A stretch of DNA of 64,000 nt, from the NCBI RefSeq assembly GCF_021272345.1, contig NZ_JAJSDQ010000003.1:62001-126000 (forward strand), read 5' to 3'. The DNA comes from Ornithinimicrobium sediminis (GTDB lineage: Bacteria; Actinomycetota; Actinomycetes; Actinomycetales; Dermatophilaceae). A program made the position numbers and the translations under genes. Positions within the stretch are counted from its first letter, which is position 1, and every line of letters begins with the position of its first letter. A model generated the notes under the pieces. The model did not search any database. It had not been told where the DNA came from and saw only the letters and a program-made list of their open reading frames with translations. Positions 19,158-27,877 of the stretch are shown one piece after another.

Positions 19158-19162
19158 GGAGG

Positions 19163-20044
19163 TCAGCGGAGGGTCACCTGGCGGCTGATGATGCCGTCGC
19201 GGGCTCGGCGCTCGTCGGGGGTGAGGGGCTCGTCCCGCGTGATCGCCTCCTCGTAACGCTGCTGCAGGGCGAGCAGCGCCTCCGTGTGGTCGGTCGGCGC
19301 GGTGTCGGCGGGCACCTCGAGCACGGGCACGAGAAGGCCAGCGGCGCGGAAGGCCCCCAGCAGCACGGTGCCTGCACCCAGGGTGTGCTGCCCGGCCGCC
19401 TGGAGCCGGGCCAGCGCGGTGACCGCGGCGTCCTCGTCGTCGCCGAGGATCCAGCGGATGTAGGTGCGCTCGCCCATCCGGCACCAGTAGGCGGACGGCA
19501 GCTCCTCGAGCCTGACCGTCGGCACGGCGGCGTCGTTGGTCTGCTCCAGGGCCGCCGCCACCTCGGGGGTCGCCTCGTCCTCCGCGACCCAGAACGAGAA
19601 GTCCTCGTGCACCGTGGGCTCGAGCCGCTGGTCGGGCGAGACCATGTCCTGCAACCGCGGGGTGCCCATCGTGGCCGGACGCACCGAGGTGACGGGAGAG
19701 CCTGGCTCGGCAGCGACCGCGACCAGCAGCGCCTGCGCGATGTCACGGCTCGCGTCCCCGCTGGACGTGCGCGACTGCAGGGCGACGAGCACCTCGCCGT
19801 CCGCGCGGTGCAGCGCCGGCATGGCGCCGGGCAGCACGGTGGCCAGCGTCACCTCCTGTGCGGCCCCCTCCGGCAGGGTGACCGTGATGCGCGCCGTCGC
19901 CGACGGGATGATCTCGCGCATCGCCACCCACTCGGTCTCATCGGCCAGGCCCTCGAAGGGCCGGGCGACGAACGGCGCGCGCTGCTGCGCCGGGTCGACG
20001 GTGGACGTGCCTGATGCGCGCTTGCGCCGAGAAGCCTTACCCAT
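19163..20044 (-). CDS. DUF5926-like protein
   Basis: A 293-residue cytosolic protein with a basic N-terminus (MGKASRRKRASG) and conserved stretches FVARPFEGLADETEWVAMREIIP and FSFWVAEDEATPEV. I recognise this as the actinobacterial family annotated DUF5926; the function is unknown. A TAGACT hexamer (20053-20058) ends 8 nt before the ATG, pointing to a leaderless transcript. It is divergent from the hydratase-family gene across only 38 bp and continues into the glycosyltransferase gene. Confidence 0.75.
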   Translation of the reverse strand: MGKASRRKRASGTSTVDPAQQRAPFVARPFEGLADETEWVAMREIIPSATARITVTLPEGAAQEVTLATVLPGAMPALHRADGEVLVALQSRTSSGDASRDIAQALLVAVAAEPGSPVTSVRPATMGTPRLQDMVSPDQRLEPTVHEDFSFWVAEDEATPEVAAALEQTNDAAVPTVRLEELPSAYWCRMGERTYIRWILGDDEDAAVTALARLQAAGQHTLGAGTVLLGAFRAAGLLVPVLEVPADTAPTDHTEALLALQQRYEEAITRDEPLTPDERRARDGIISRQVTLR

Positions 20045-20082
20045 GGCGCAGGAGTCTACGTGCGTCGTTAGGGTCGGTCGGT

Positions 20083-21156
20083 ATGACGGACGCCGGCTTC
20101 ACCGACACGGTGCTGCACGAGGTGGTCGGGCCGATCGGACGGCTCACCCTCAACCGCCCCCACGCCATCAACGCCCTCGACGACGCGATGGTGGTGGCCG
20201 CGCTGCACCGGCTGGAGGCCTGGGCCCAGACACCCGAGGTCAGGGCGGTGTGGGTCGAGGGCGCGGGCGACAAGGGCCTGTGCGCCGGGGGTGACGTGCG
20301 GGCGCTGCGCTCGGCCGTCCGCGACGGTGACGCCCCGCGCGCGCTGGAGTTCTGGGCACACGAGTACGCCCTCAACGCCCTCGTCGCCGCCTACCCCAAG
20401 CCCTACGTGGCGTGGATGGACGGCGTCGTGATGGGCGGCGGTGTGGGCATCTCGGCGCACGGGTCGCACCGCATCGTCACCGAGCGCACCCGGCTCGCGA
20501 TGCCCGAGACCGTCATCGGCTTCTTCCCGGATGTGGGCGGTCTGTGGTTCCTGGCCCGCGCCCCCGGTGAGCTCGGCACCCACGTCGCCCTCACCGGCCT
20601 GCCGGTCAACGGTGCCGACGCCGTGCTGCTGGGCCTGGCCGACGCGCTGGTGCCCTCGTCGGCCAAGGCCGCGGTCGAGGCCGACCTGGCCCGTGCCATG
20701 ACCGCCGACGACCCGCGCGGCTGGCAGGTGCCGGCCGTGGCCGCCGACGACCTGCCCGGGCCGACCCTGGCCCAGCACCGTGGCTGGGTCGACGACTGCT
20801 ACGGCAGCGACGACCCGGCCGAGATCATCGCCAGGCTGGCACGGCACCCCCACCCCGCAGCCCGCCGGACAGCGGCGCTGGTCGAGGAGCGCTCCCCGCA
20901 CTCGGTAGCCATCACCCTGGAGGCACTGCGCCGGGCCAGGTCGATGAGCGTGCAGGAGGTGCTCGAGCAGGACCGCGTGCTGGGCCACGCCTTCGTGCGG
21001 CACCACGACTTCGACGAGGGCGTCCGGGCCCTGCTGGTCGACAAGGACAACGCCCCCCGCTGGGCGACCACCCATGTCGCGGACATCAGCCGCGACCAGG
21101 TGCTGGCCGCCTTCGTCACCCCGCCTGACCCTGGCCCGGCCGCCCCCCGGTGGTGA
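20083..21156 (+). CDS. 3-hydroxyisobutyryl-CoA hydrolase-like crotonase
   Basis: A 357-residue enoyl-CoA hydratase-superfamily enzyme of the longer ECH_2 group. Key stretches are GLCAGGDVRAL (oxyanion-hole loop), DGVVMGGGVGISAHGSHRI and MPETVIGFFPDVGG, the last carrying the Glu/Asp pair of HIBYL-CoA hydrolases. The C-terminal extension of about 120 residues also fits. The expected reaction is hydrolysis of 3-hydroxyisobutyryl-CoA in valine breakdown. A TAGGGT hexamer (20069-20074) ends 8 nt before the ATG. No other valine-pathway genes are nearby. Confidence 0.88.
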   Translation: MTDAGFTDTVLHEVVGPIGRLTLNRPHAINALDDAMVVAALHRLEAWAQTPEVRAVWVEGAGDKGLCAGGDVRALRSAVRDGDAPRALEFWAHEYALNALVAAYPKPYVAWMDGVVMGGGVGISAHGSHRIVTERTRLAMPETVIGFFPDVGGLWFLARAPGELGTHVALTGLPVNGADAVLLGLADALVPSSAKAAVEADLARAMTADDPRGWQVPAVAADDLPGPTLAQHRGWVDDCYGSDDPAEIIARLARHPHPAARRTAALVEERSPHSVAITLEALRRARSMSVQEVLEQDRVLGHAFVRHHDFDEGVRALLVDKDNAPRWATTHVADISRDQVLAAFVTPPDPGPAAPRW

Positions 21157-21157
21157 C

Positions 21158-22336
21158 CTACTCGACCGCCGGGACAGGGTCCTGCCCTGCGGCCGGTTCC
21201 GGCCCTGACGCCGGGAGGAGCTCCCCGGCGGCCCGACCGCCGACGAGACGACGCCTGACCCGCAGCAGCATCGCCACCCCGGGCGCCGCCAGGGTCGCTC
21301 CCAGTGCCCCGGCCAGTGCGGCGCCGACGATCGTCGACCCGAGCGTCACGATCGGGTGGATGCTCAGGGCGTCGCTGGTCAGCTTGGTCAGCACCACCGT
21401 CTGCACGATGTTCTGCACCACGAGCACGACGACGAGCAGCACCAGCGTGGTCTGCAGGTCGGTCGACCCGAGCGCCACCAGGGTCGCGAACGCCCCGGAC
21501 ACGATGGCACCGAGGTAGGGGATGTAGGACGTCACCAGGGTCACCACCGCGATGGTGAACGCCAACGGCACGTCGAGCAGCCAGGCCGCCCCACCGATGA
21601 GCACGGCGGTGAGCAGGGCGGAGAGCGTGAGGCTGCCGAAGTACTGCCGGATCGAGGAGACCGCGTCGTCGATCACGCCGGCTCCGGTGACCTGCCCCAG
21701 GCCCAGGTGCGTGCCCACCCACGCGGTGAGCCGGTGCCAGTCCACCAGGATGTAGAAGAAGAGGAAGGCCCCGATCACCGAGCCGAGCAGGAAGGACGCC
21801 AGGCTCGAGAAGACCCCCGGCAGGTAGGACGCGACCCCGCCCCACGACTCGCCGACCAGCGCCGTGAGCTGCGTGCTCAGGGACTCCGCACCCCCCAGGT
21901 CCACGCCACGACCGGCCAGCCACCCCTCGATCGCCTCCAGGCCCGCCAGCAGCTGCGCCTGGACCTGGGCACCCTGTCCGAGGACGCCGGCGAACACCAT
22001 CCACACCGACCCCAGCACCGTCGCGACCAGCCCCAGGAGCATGACGACGGCGCCGAGCTGACGCGGCAGCCCGCGGCGCTGGAGAGCGTCCACCGCGGGC
22101 ACCAGGAGGGCACCGACCACCGCGGCGACGACCAGCGGCACGACCAGCCCCGACACCTGCGCCAGGAACGAGGTCACCGCGGCGGCGAGCAGGATGAGCC
22201 CCAGCGCCAGCCAGGCGCGCAGCCCCCAGCGGACGAGACCGGGGTTGCGTGCGTGCCGCCACGGGTCCGAGGGGCGCACCGGGTGCGCGGGCCTGCGCTG
22301 GCCTGCGCTCGACCCCGGTCGCTCGACCTCGCTCAC
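21158..22336 (-). CDS. AI-2E family transporter (PerM/YdiK-like)
   Basis: A 392-residue membrane protein with seven or eight helices. The central amphipathic region and the conserved C-terminal part VTLVTSYIPYLGAIVSGAFATLVAL and HPIVTLGSTIVGAAL are typical of AI-2E-family exporters/antiporters. Members move Na+/H+ or quorum signals; the substrate here is unknown. The GTG at 22336 has a strong GAGGAGG site. It converges on the hydrolase gene with one base between the two stop codons. Confidence 0.9.
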   Translation of the reverse strand: MSEVERPGSSAGQRRPAHPVRPSDPWRHARNPGLVRWGLRAWLALGLILLAAAVTSFLAQVSGLVVPLVVAAVVGALLVPAVDALQRRGLPRQLGAVVMLLGLVATVLGSVWMVFAGVLGQGAQVQAQLLAGLEAIEGWLAGRGVDLGGAESLSTQLTALVGESWGGVASYLPGVFSSLASFLLGSVIGAFLFFYILVDWHRLTAWVGTHLGLGQVTGAGVIDDAVSSIRQYFGSLTLSALLTAVLIGGAAWLLDVPLAFTIAVVTLVTSYIPYLGAIVSGAFATLVALGSTDLQTTLVLLVVVLVVQNIVQTVVLTKLTSDALSIHPIVTLGSTIVGAALAGALGATLAAPGVAMLLRVRRRLVGGRAAGELLPASGPEPAAGQDPVPAVE

Positions 22337-22408
22337 GGGTGCCTCCTCTGTGCGCCTGCTGCCCCGAGCGTCTGCCTGCGCCGCGGGTGCGGCAATCCTA
22401 GGGCCGCG

Positions 22409-23881
22409 TCACGGGCGCAGGGCGAGAGCCGCGCGTGCCTGGGCCATCTCGTCCCAGGGGACGGTCCCGGTGTCGCGCTCCAGCGTGTCCTCCGGCCCCT
22501 TGCCGGCGAGCACCACCGTGTCCTCCGGTGCCGCCTGCGCCACGGCATACCGGATCGCCTCGACCCGGTCGCCGACCGAGACGAAGTTGTCGCGACCGGT
22601 CTCCCGGGCACCGCGCTCCATCTCTCGCAGGATGTCGTCGAGCGGGGTGTCGCGGTGGTCCTCCTCGGTGAAGACCACCCGGTCGGCCTGCCGGGTCGCG
22701 ACCGCCCCCAGCGGGGCGCGCTTGGAAGGGTCACGCGGGCCGCCGGCGGACCCGAGCACCACCCACAGCAGGCCCTCGGTCGTGACCCGCACGGTGTCGA
22801 GCGCCTTCTCCAGGCTCGGCGGCGTGTGCGCGAAGTCGACGATCACCCGGGGCTGTCCTGGCGCACGCTCGACCATCTCCATGCGCCCGGGCACGCCCGC
22901 GAACGTGGCCAGCCCGGCGACCAGGGCCTCGACCGACAGGCCGGCCAGGTGGCCCGCGGCCAGGGCCGCCAGGGCGTTGGCGACGTTGAACCGTCCGATC
23001 ATCGGCAGCACGGCGGTCGTCACGCCGTCAGGCGTGCGGAGCCGGAAGCGCAGGTCGTCGGGCCCTTCGACCACGTCGGTCGCCACCCAGTCGGCCTCGG
23101 CGCCCTCCGCGCTGTAGGTCGTGCGCTCGGGCGCGAGCGGCACCAGCCGGTCGAACCAGGCGTCGTCGACGTTGAGCACGGCGGCCCGGGCCCGGCGGAC
23201 GAGCCGGGCCTTGGCATCGAAGTAGCCCTCCATGTCGCCGTGGAAGTCGAGGTGCTCACCGGTGAGGTTGGTCCAGACGGCCACGTCGTAGTCCACGGCC
23301 CGCACCCGGTCCAGCGCCAGGGCGTGGCTCGAGGTCTCGACCACCACTGCCTGGGCGGACTCACCGGCCATCTCGGCGAGGATCTGCTGCACCTGCGGCG
23401 CCTCGGGGGTGGTGAAGTGCTGCGGAGGCTGGCGGAGCACCCCGTCGGGCAGCTCGTAGCCGATCGTCGACAGCAGCCCGGTGCGCAGCCCGCCGGCCCG
23501 CAGCAGGTGCCGCGCCAGGCACGACGTGGTCGTCTTGCCGTCCGTGCCGGTGACCCCGACCACCGTCATCGCCCGGCTCGGGTGTCCCGCCACCTCCGCC
23601 GCCGCGTCCGCCAGCGCCTCCCGCGCGACCGGCACCTCGACATACGGCACCGGGCAGCCCACCCCGTCCGGAAGACCCTGCCCGAGCACGGCGACCGCCC
23701 CCCGCGCCACGGCGTCGTCGATGAAGGAGTGGCCGTCGAAGCGCGCCCCCGCGACCGCCACGAAGGCGTCCCCCGGCCGGACCCAGTCGGCCTGGTGGGT
23801 GACCCCCGTGACCTCGACGTCGGCCCCGTCACCGGACGGTGCGCTCAGGCGAAGGGCAGCAGCGAGGTCAGCCAGTCTCAT
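22409..23881 (-). CDS. MurE-type Mur ligase with atypical substrate motif
   Basis: A 490-residue ATP-dependent amide ligase: N-terminal UDP-binding domain (1-95), central domain with P-loop GVTGTDGKTTT and GEHLDFHG, and C-terminal domain with DFAHTPPSLEKAL. Canonical MurE enzymes carry DNPR (diaminopimelate) or a variant (lysine) in the C-terminal domain; here the aligned stretch reads VVFTEEDHRDTP, so N-P is replaced by D-H. It may add a different diamino acid such as ornithine, or be a MurE paralogue. The ATG at 23881 overlaps the MarR gene by 14 bp, so the two are coupled, and the gene is outside any division/cell-wall cluster. Confidence 0.85.
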   Translation of the reverse strand: MRLADLAAALRLSAPSGDGADVEVTGVTHQADWVRPGDAFVAVAGARFDGHSFIDDAVARGAVAVLGQGLPDGVGCPVPYVEVPVAREALADAAAEVAGHPSRAMTVVGVTGTDGKTTTSCLARHLLRAGGLRTGLLSTIGYELPDGVLRQPPQHFTTPEAPQVQQILAEMAGESAQAVVVETSSHALALDRVRAVDYDVAVWTNLTGEHLDFHGDMEGYFDAKARLVRRARAAVLNVDDAWFDRLVPLAPERTTYSAEGAEADWVATDVVEGPDDLRFRLRTPDGVTTAVLPMIGRFNVANALAALAAGHLAGLSVEALVAGLATFAGVPGRMEMVERAPGQPRVIVDFAHTPPSLEKALDTVRVTTEGLLWVVLGSAGGPRDPSKRAPLGAVATRQADRVVFTEEDHRDTPLDDILREMERGARETGRDNFVSVGDRVEAIRYAVAQAAPEDTVVLAGKGPEDTLERDTGTVPWDEMAQARAALALRP

Positions 23882-24449
23882 GGGGGCCCAGCGTAGGCTC
23901 CCCGTCGCCCGGCCGGACAGCATGCCGCTCGGCATACGGTGTGCCACTGAGGTCGGCCGTGCCGGGGTCGGCGTGCTGGACCGCCTCGGTCATCTCGGTG
24001 ATGACCTTGAGCACGAGCTCGAGCTCCTCGTCGGAGTAGGGGTCGAGGACCTTCACCATCTGCTCGGTCAGCGGCCGGAACATGCGGCGGCTGACCCCGG
24101 TGGCCTGCTCGCTCACGTCGAGCCTGACCCGGCGACGGTCCCGCTCGTCGGGGGTGCGCTCCAGGTGTCCGACCTTCTCCAGGCGGTCGACCAGGGCGGT
24201 CACGGCCGCGGCGGACAGGCTCATCTGCCGGGCGACGTCGCTGGGGCCCATCCTCTCCCCGCGCATCGCGGCCTGCGAGATCAGGTTCATCGCCGTGAGG
24301 TCGCTGCGGTGCAGACCGATGTGATGTCCGACACTGTCCCCGTACTGTTGCATCTGGCTCACCAGGGCGCGCACGGCGAAGGTGACACGGCGCACGGCAT
24401 CCCGTCCGGGAGCGGACCCGGGTCCGAACGCCTGGTGCGGAGCAGTCAC
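23868..24449 (-). CDS. MarR-family transcriptional regulator
   Basis: A 193-residue winged-helix regulator. The HTH core reads LTAMNLISQAAMRGERMGPSDVARQMSLSAAAVTALVDRLEKVGHLERTPDERDRRRVRLDVSEQ in outline, with the DxR wing motif. An N-terminal extension (about 25 residues) and a polar C-terminal tail are longer than usual. I prefer the GTG at 24449, which has an AAGGA site 6 nt upstream; an ATG at 24482 is possible. It probably controls the divergent lipid operon and its own MurE-containing operon. Confidence 0.88.
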   Translation of the reverse strand: MTAPHQAFGPGSAPGRDAVRRVTFAVRALVSQMQQYGDSVGHHIGLHRSDLTAMNLISQAAMRGERMGPSDVARQMSLSAAAVTALVDRLEKVGHLERTPDERDRRRVRLDVSEQATGVSRRMFRPLTEQMVKVLDPYSDEELELVLKVITEMTEAVQHADPGTADLSGTPYAERHAVRPGDGEPTLGPHETG

Positions 24450-24555
24450 GATGTCCTTGTAACCTTTAGAAAGTCGAACCATTGAACCACCAGAGTAGCG
24501 CCGATAGGGAGATCTGTGTGAAACGTACAGCGAGCCGACCGGTGGACCCCTGCTG
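24450..24555. promoter_or_regulatory. Divergent MarR / lipid-operon control region
   Basis: This 106-bp gap has a locally AT-rich block (24460-24495). It includes the near-palindrome around CTTTAGAAAG on the plus strand and two copies of GAACCA-like half-sites (24476-24488). A possible plus-strand promoter is TTGAAC, 17 bp, TAGGGA. A MarR operator here would regulate both directions. The assignment is by position only. Confidence 0.35.
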
Positions 24556-25836
24556 ATGTCGCTGCCCACCGTCGCGGTCATCGGGGCCGGAGTCTCCGGC
24601 CTCACCGCCGCCCATCTGCTGAAGGACACCCACCACGTCACCCTCTACGAGGTGGAGCCGCGCCTCGGCGGACACGTGCACACCCACGACGTGCTCGACC
24701 CGGACGGCACACGGCACCCGGTCGACTCCGGCTTCATCGTGCACAACGACCGCACCTACCCGCTGCTGCGCCGGCTCTTCGCCGACCTCGGCATCGAGGT
24801 GCGGCCGACCGAGATGAGCATGAGCATCAGCTGTGGCGGCTGCGGCCTGGAGTTCGCCGGCGGTCGCGGCGCCAAGGGCATCCTGGCCAAGCCGCTGCAG
24901 CTGCGCGACCCCCGCTTCCTGCGGCTCCTCACCGACGTCACGCGGTTCAACAAGCGTGCCCAGGCCTACCTCGAGGAGAGCCCGGAGACCGACCTCACCC
25001 CCCTGGGCCAGTGGCTCACCGAGCGGGGCTTCGACGACTACTTCACCCAGCACTACGCCGTCGCCGTCGTGTCCTGCGTGTGGAGCTCGGGGCACGAGAC
25101 CGCGCTGCGCTACCCCGCGCGCTACCTGTTCCGCTTCCTCGACCACCACGGTCTGCTCCGCATCGGCGGCAGCCCGCAGTGGTACACCGTGGTGGGTGGC
25201 TCCAGGACGTACGTCGAGGCGATCGCCGCGGCGCTGCCGGACGTGCGCACCGGGGACCCGGTCGTCGAGGTCTCCCGCGGTGAGCGGGTGCAGGTGCGGA
25301 CCGCCGCCGGCGCGGTCGACACCTTCGACCGGGTCGTGGTCGCCACCCACGCCGACCAGGCCCTGGGCATGCTGGCCGACCCGACCCCGGAGGAGGAGCG
25401 GGTGCTCGGGGCGTTCGGCTACTCGCTCAACCGCACCGTGCTGCACACCGACTCCTCTCTCCTGCCCGCGGCCACCCGCGCGCGGGCGTCGTGGAACTAC
25501 GCCATGAGCCACTGCGACGAGCAGGCCGGGGCCGCACGGGTGACCTACTGGATGAACCGGCTCCAGGGCCACGTGTCGGACCGGGACCTCCTGGTCACCC
25601 TCAACGCCGAGGAGCAGGTCGACCCGGCGACGGTGCTGGCGCGGATGGACTACACGCACCCGGTCTACACGCCGGAGTCCGTGGCGGCGCAGGGTGAGCT
25701 GGCCTCGCTCAACAGCGACACCACGGCCTACGCCGGGGCCTACCACGGCTGGGGCTTCCACGAGGACGGGTGCCGCTCCGGACACGCTGCCGCAGACTGG
25801 ATCCGCGAGCGGGCGACGGCACCCACGCAGGTATGA
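24556..25836 (+). CDS. FAD-dependent amine-oxidase-type oxidoreductase
   Basis: A 426-residue flavoprotein with dinucleotide motif VAVIGAGVSGLTAAHLL at 6-22 and HPVDSGFIVHNDRTYPLL, the hallmark of the NAD/FAD-binding proteins found with DUF1365 and cyclopropane-synthase genes in many bacteria. It probably oxidises or reduces an acyl chain in membrane phospholipid. The ATG at 24556 begins directly before the FAD motif; only a weak GGTGGA site precedes it. Its stop overlaps the next start (ATGA), giving tight coupling to the fused gene. Confidence 0.88.
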   Translation: MSLPTVAVIGAGVSGLTAAHLLKDTHHVTLYEVEPRLGGHVHTHDVLDPDGTRHPVDSGFIVHNDRTYPLLRRLFADLGIEVRPTEMSMSISCGGCGLEFAGGRGAKGILAKPLQLRDPRFLRLLTDVTRFNKRAQAYLEESPETDLTPLGQWLTERGFDDYFTQHYAVAVVSCVWSSGHETALRYPARYLFRFLDHHGLLRIGGSPQWYTVVGGSRTYVEAIAAALPDVRTGDPVVEVSRGERVQVRTAAGAVDTFDRVVVATHADQALGMLADPTPEEERVLGAFGYSLNRTVLHTDSSLLPAATRARASWNYAMSHCDEQAGAARVTYWMNRLQGHVSDRDLLVTLNAEEQVDPATVLARMDYTHPVYTPESVAAQGELASLNSDTTAYAGAYHGWGFHEDGCRSGHAAADWIRERATAPTQV

Positions 25837-27851
25837 CGGCGGTCGAGCTGCCGACGCTGCCCGCCCTGGTCCCGGGCACCGTCCAGCACCAGCGCAAGGG
25901 GCCGGTCGACCACCGGCTACGCCACGAGGTGTACCAGTGGCTGGTCGACCTCGAGCACCTGCCCGTGCTCGAGGGTCCGCTGCGCGCCGCCGCGGGCTTC
26001 CGCGCCGAGGACCACCTCGGCGACCCGGCCCGCAGCATCCGCGACAACGTCATCGCCTTCGCCCGCACCCACGGGGTCGACCTGCCCGACGACACCCGGG
26101 TGGTGATGCTGGCCAACGCCAGGGTGCTGGGCTACGTCTTCAACCCGCTCAGCGTCCACTGGTGCCTGGACCGCACGACGGGGCGGGTGCGCTGCGTCGT
26201 GGCCGAGGTGCACAACACCTACGGCGAGCGCCACGCCTACCTGCTGCGCACCGACGAGCGCGGGACGGCCGACACCGACAAGGCGTTCTACGTCTCCCCG
26301 TTCTACGACGTCAGCGGAAGATATCGACTGACGTTCCGGTTGTCACCCTCACGGGTCGCCGTGACGGTGAACCTGCACCGCGACGGTGACACGAGGAGCA
26401 GGCCGGACTTCACGGCCTCGTTCCACGGGACACCGGAGGCGGTGACCCGCAGGCGGCTGGTGGGCCAGGTGGCCCGTCGACCGCTGATGTCCCAACAGGT
26501 CAGCCTGCTGATCAAGGCCCACGGCATCTGGCTGTGGGCCCGTCGCCTGCCCCTGCAGCCCCGCCGTCCGCACCAGCCTCCCGAAGGGGTCGTGATGACT
26601 CAGTCCCAGACCGCAGCCACCGCCACCGACGACCCCGGCGAGGTCATGCCGGCCGTCCGGGAGGGCGGCCCACGCGCCGCCATCGCCCGACGCCTCTTCA
26701 CGTATGCCGAGCAGCGCGTCCGGGGCCGGGTGCTGTGGCCGGACGGCTCGCTCACCGGAGGTGGAGGCCCGGAGTCGCCGGTCTTCGAGCTGGTGCGACC
26801 CGAGCAGTTCTTCGCCCGGGTGGCCAAGGACTTCAAGATCGGCTTCGGCGAGGCCTACATGGCCGGGGACTGGCGACCGGCTGCGGGACACGACCTCGCG
26901 GACGTCCTCGAGCCGTGGGCGGAGCGCCTGACCGACCTGGTGCCGCAGCCCCTGCAGCGATTCCGCAGGCTGGTCGACCTGTCGGCCCCCCGGCAGCGCC
27001 GCAACGACCCGGACGGCGCCCGCTCCAACATCGAGGCGCACTACGACCTGTCCAACGAGCTGTTCAGCCGCTTCCTCGACCCGTCGCTGACCTACTCCGC
27101 GGCCCTCTTCGCCCAGGACGGCGCACCGTTCAGCGGCGACCTCGAAAAGGCGCAGCACCGCAAGATCGACTCCATCCTCGACATGGCCGGGGTCGGCGAG
27201 GGCACCCGCATGCTCGAGATCGGGTCGGGCTGGGGCTCCCTGCTGCTGCGCGCGGCCGAGCGTGGCGCGCAGGTCACCAGCATCACCCTCAGCTCCGAGC
27301 AGCTCGCCCTGGCGACCGAGCGGGTCCGGCAGGCAGGCCTGTCCGACCACGTCGAGGTGCGTCTGCAGGACTACCGGGACGTCCGTGGCAAGTTCGACGC
27401 CGTCGTCAGCGTCGAGATGATCGAGGCCGTCGGGGAGGAGTACTGGCCGACCTACTTCCAGACCATCGACACGCTGCTGGCCCCCGGCGGCACCGCGGCC
27501 ATCCAGGCCATCACCATCGGGCACGAGCGGATGCTGGAGACCCGCCGGTCGCACTCATGGATCCTGAAGTACATCTTCCCCGGCGGGTTGCTGCCCTCGC
27601 TGCGTGCCATCGACGAGGTGCTGGCGGAGCACACCCGGCTCCGGGTCACGCACGACCTGGCCTTCGGCCACCACTACGCCGAGACGCTGCACCGCTGGCG
27701 CACCCGCTTCGACGACAACTGGGACGAGATCAGCCGGCACGGCTTCGACGAGCGCTTCCGCCGGATGTGGGAGTTCTACCTCGGCTACTGCGAGGCGGGC
27801 TTCCGGGTCGACTACATCGACGTGCACCAGCTGCAGATGCGCCGCTCCTGA
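25833..27851 (+). CDS. DUF1365 protein fused in frame to a cyclopropane-fatty-acid synthase-like methyltransferase
   Basis: One uninterrupted 672-codon frame. Residues 1-254 are a DUF1365 protein (HQRKGPVDHRLRHEVYQWLVDLE, GYVFNPLSVHWC, EVHNTYGERHAYLL, KAFYVSPFYDVSGRY). Residues 255-672 are a SAM-dependent CFA-synthase-like enzyme (YMAGDWRP, NIEAHYDLSNELFSRFLDPSLTYSAALF, SAM motif EIGSGWG at 462-468, VSVEMIEAVGEEYW). These are normally two adjacent genes. At the junction, GTG-ATG at 26592-26597 follows GAAGGGG, so the methyltransferase might also start independently at 26595. It probably methylates or cyclopropanates unsaturated phospholipid acyl chains together with the FAD enzyme. Confidence 0.85.
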   Translation: MTAVELPTLPALVPGTVQHQRKGPVDHRLRHEVYQWLVDLEHLPVLEGPLRAAAGFRAEDHLGDPARSIRDNVIAFARTHGVDLPDDTRVVMLANARVLGYVFNPLSVHWCLDRTTGRVRCVVAEVHNTYGERHAYLLRTDERGTADTDKAFYVSPFYDVSGRYRLTFRLSPSRVAVTVNLHRDGDTRSRPDFTASFHGTPEAVTRRRLVGQVARRPLMSQQVSLLIKAHGIWLWARRLPLQPRRPHQPPEGVVMTQSQTAATATDDPGEVMPAVREGGPRAAIARRLFTYAEQRVRGRVLWPDGSLTGGGGPESPVFELVRPEQFFARVAKDFKIGFGEAYMAGDWRPAAGHDLADVLEPWAERLTDLVPQPLQRFRRLVDLSAPRQRRNDPDGARSNIEAHYDLSNELFSRFLDPSLTYSAALFAQDGAPFSGDLEKAQHRKIDSILDMAGVGEGTRMLEIGSGWGSLLLRAAERGAQVTSITLSSEQLALATERVRQAGLSDHVEVRLQDYRDVRGKFDAVVSVEMIEAVGEEYWPTYFQTIDTLLAPGGTAAIQAITIGHERMLETRRSHSWILKYIFPGGLLPSLRAIDEVLAEHTRLRVTHDLAFGHHYAETLHRWRTRFDDNWDEISRHGFDERFRRMWEFYLGYCEAGFRVDYIDVHQLQMRRS

Positions 27852-27877
27852 CGTCGGCTCGGGTGCACCTCGGCCCG

